From assembly GCA_023391175.1 (NCBI GenBank), contig JAEWBL010000498.1:1-6212 (forward strand): a stretch of DNA of 6,212 bases, given 5' to 3'. Made by a program: the position numbers and the translations under genes. The stretch comes from Pseudomonadota bacterium (lineage in GTDB: Bacteria > Pseudomonadota > Alphaproteobacteria > Rhizobiales > Xanthobacteraceae). Within the stretch, counting starts at the first letter, position 1; every line of letters begins with the position of its first letter. The notes beneath the pieces were generated by a model. That model saw only the letters and a program-made list of their open reading frames with translations. It did no database searches and was not told the DNA's origin. This document shows, piece by piece, positions 5,700-6,212 of this stretch.

Positions 5700-6212
5700 C
5701 CGTCATGCTGCCCTCCCTCCATCGCGAGCCGTTTGTCGGCGGGCGCTTCGTGCCCGCCATGGGCGGTGACGTGGAGACGCTGGTCGATCCCTGGACCGGC
5801 GCCCCCCTCGCGGACATCGCGCTCGCCGGGCCGGTGGAGGTGGAGGCGGCGATCCGCTCGGCGCGCCACGCCTTCGATGCCAGCGACTGGCCTCATCTGC
5901 CACCGATGGAGCGCGGTGCGGTGCTCCACCGCATCGCCGCCGGGATCAAGACCCGGCAGGACCAGTTCGCGCAGATCGAGGCGGTGAACGCCGGCAAGCC
6001 CATCTCCGGCGCCCTGCGCGAGGTGGAGGGCGCGATCCGCGTCTTCACTTATTATGCCGGGGCCATGGACAAGGTGTTCGGCGACACCATCCCCCTCGGC
6101 AAAGACCTTCTCGATTTCACATTGCGCGAGCCGTTGGGCGTGGTGGCGCAGATCGTGCCGTGGAATTTCCCGCTGCTCGGCGCCTCATGGAAGCTCGCCC
6201 CGGCGCTCGCCG
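5696..6212 (+). CDS. aldehyde dehydrogenase, N-terminal part (cut by window edge)
   Basis: This NAD(P)-dependent aldehyde dehydrogenase would oxidise an aldehyde to the acid in the cytoplasm. Only the first 172 residues of about 490 are inside the window and the frame is open to the end. Features of the family are FVGGRFVP (13-20), VDPWTGAPLADI (30-41), the coenzyme-domain helix with AVNAGKPISGALREV (96-110), FTYYAGAMDKVFGD (117-130), REPLGVVAQIVPWNFP (144-159) with the oxyanion asparagine N157, and the start of WKLAPALA. Catalytic Cys and Glu lie beyond the edge. The N-terminal style resembles betaine- and aminobutyraldehyde-type dehydrogenases, but substrate cannot be assigned from this part. 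The start ATG overlaps the TGA of the upstream gene, showing translational coupling. A second ATG at 5705 is possible. Confidence 0.93.
   Translation, partial: MTVMLPSLHREPFVGGRFVPAMGGDVETLVDPWTGAPLADIALAGPVEVEAAIRSARHAFDASDWPHLPPMERGAVLHRIAAGIKTRQDQFAQIEAVNAGKPISGALREVEGAIRVFTYYAGAMDKVFGDTIPLGKDLLDFTLREPLGVVAQIVPWNFPLLGASWKLAPALA

Noticed and set aside
5885..5891. ACTGGCC inside the aldehyde dehydrogenase gene as another operator copy
   Set aside because: It is a single 7-mer in coding sequence with no paired copy. About one such match is expected by chance.

Overview
The window is GC-rich DNA of about 70% GC, dense with codons ending in G or C. It looks like chromosome from an alphaproteobacterium of the order Hyphomicrobiales (Rhizobiales), plausibly near Xanthobacteraceae. 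Support comes from the codon style and from a 107-bp double-palindrome element at 4061-4167 whose size and architecture fit the RIME-type intergenic repeats described in that order. The lineage is inferred by eye, not by a search. I see no phage, transposase, CRISPR, rRNA or tRNA.

Layout. (1) On the minus strand, a two-gene operon reads leftward: a MocR-type regulator (GntR winged helix fused to an aminotransferase fold, 820-2346), then a class I SAM-dependent methyltransferase (85-807). The regulator's stop codon lies in the methyltransferase's ribosome-binding region. (2) A 208-bp divergent control region (2347-2554) carries several short repeats. (3) On the plus strand, a CinA C-terminal/PncC-like protein (2555-3079) is followed 10 bp later by a COG0523 (CobW-like) GTPase (3090-4064). 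(4) The RIME-like element begins at the GTPase stop codon and fills the convergent gap. (5) A small secreted protein of unrecognised family lies on the minus strand (4180-4674). (6) A 275-bp divergent region (4675-4949) is followed on the plus strand by an orotidine-5'-phosphate-decarboxylase-superfamily protein (4950-5699), which overlaps by 4 bases (ATGA) an aldehyde dehydrogenase (5696 to the window edge, cut off).

How the parts may work together. The most interesting link is regulatory. The 8-mer ACTGGCCC occurs as a tandem direct pair upstream of the MocR gene (15-bp period). It occurs again as a tandem pair, inside a 13-bp perfect repeat with 18-bp period, upstream of the decarboxylase-like/aldehyde dehydrogenase operon 2.5 kb away. 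MocR regulators characteristically bind direct repeats, so the regulator may control both itself and the distal operon. That would make the window one dispersed metabolic locus: an effector-sensing PLP regulator, a possible phosphosugar or keto-acid phosphate lyase/decarboxylase of the OMPDC fold, and an aldehyde oxidase step. The substrate cannot be read from the sequence. The CinA-like protein has lost the usual AES-x-TGG motif, and the OMPDC-like protein has altered spacing of its D-K-D motif, so textbook names should not be transferred to either without testing.
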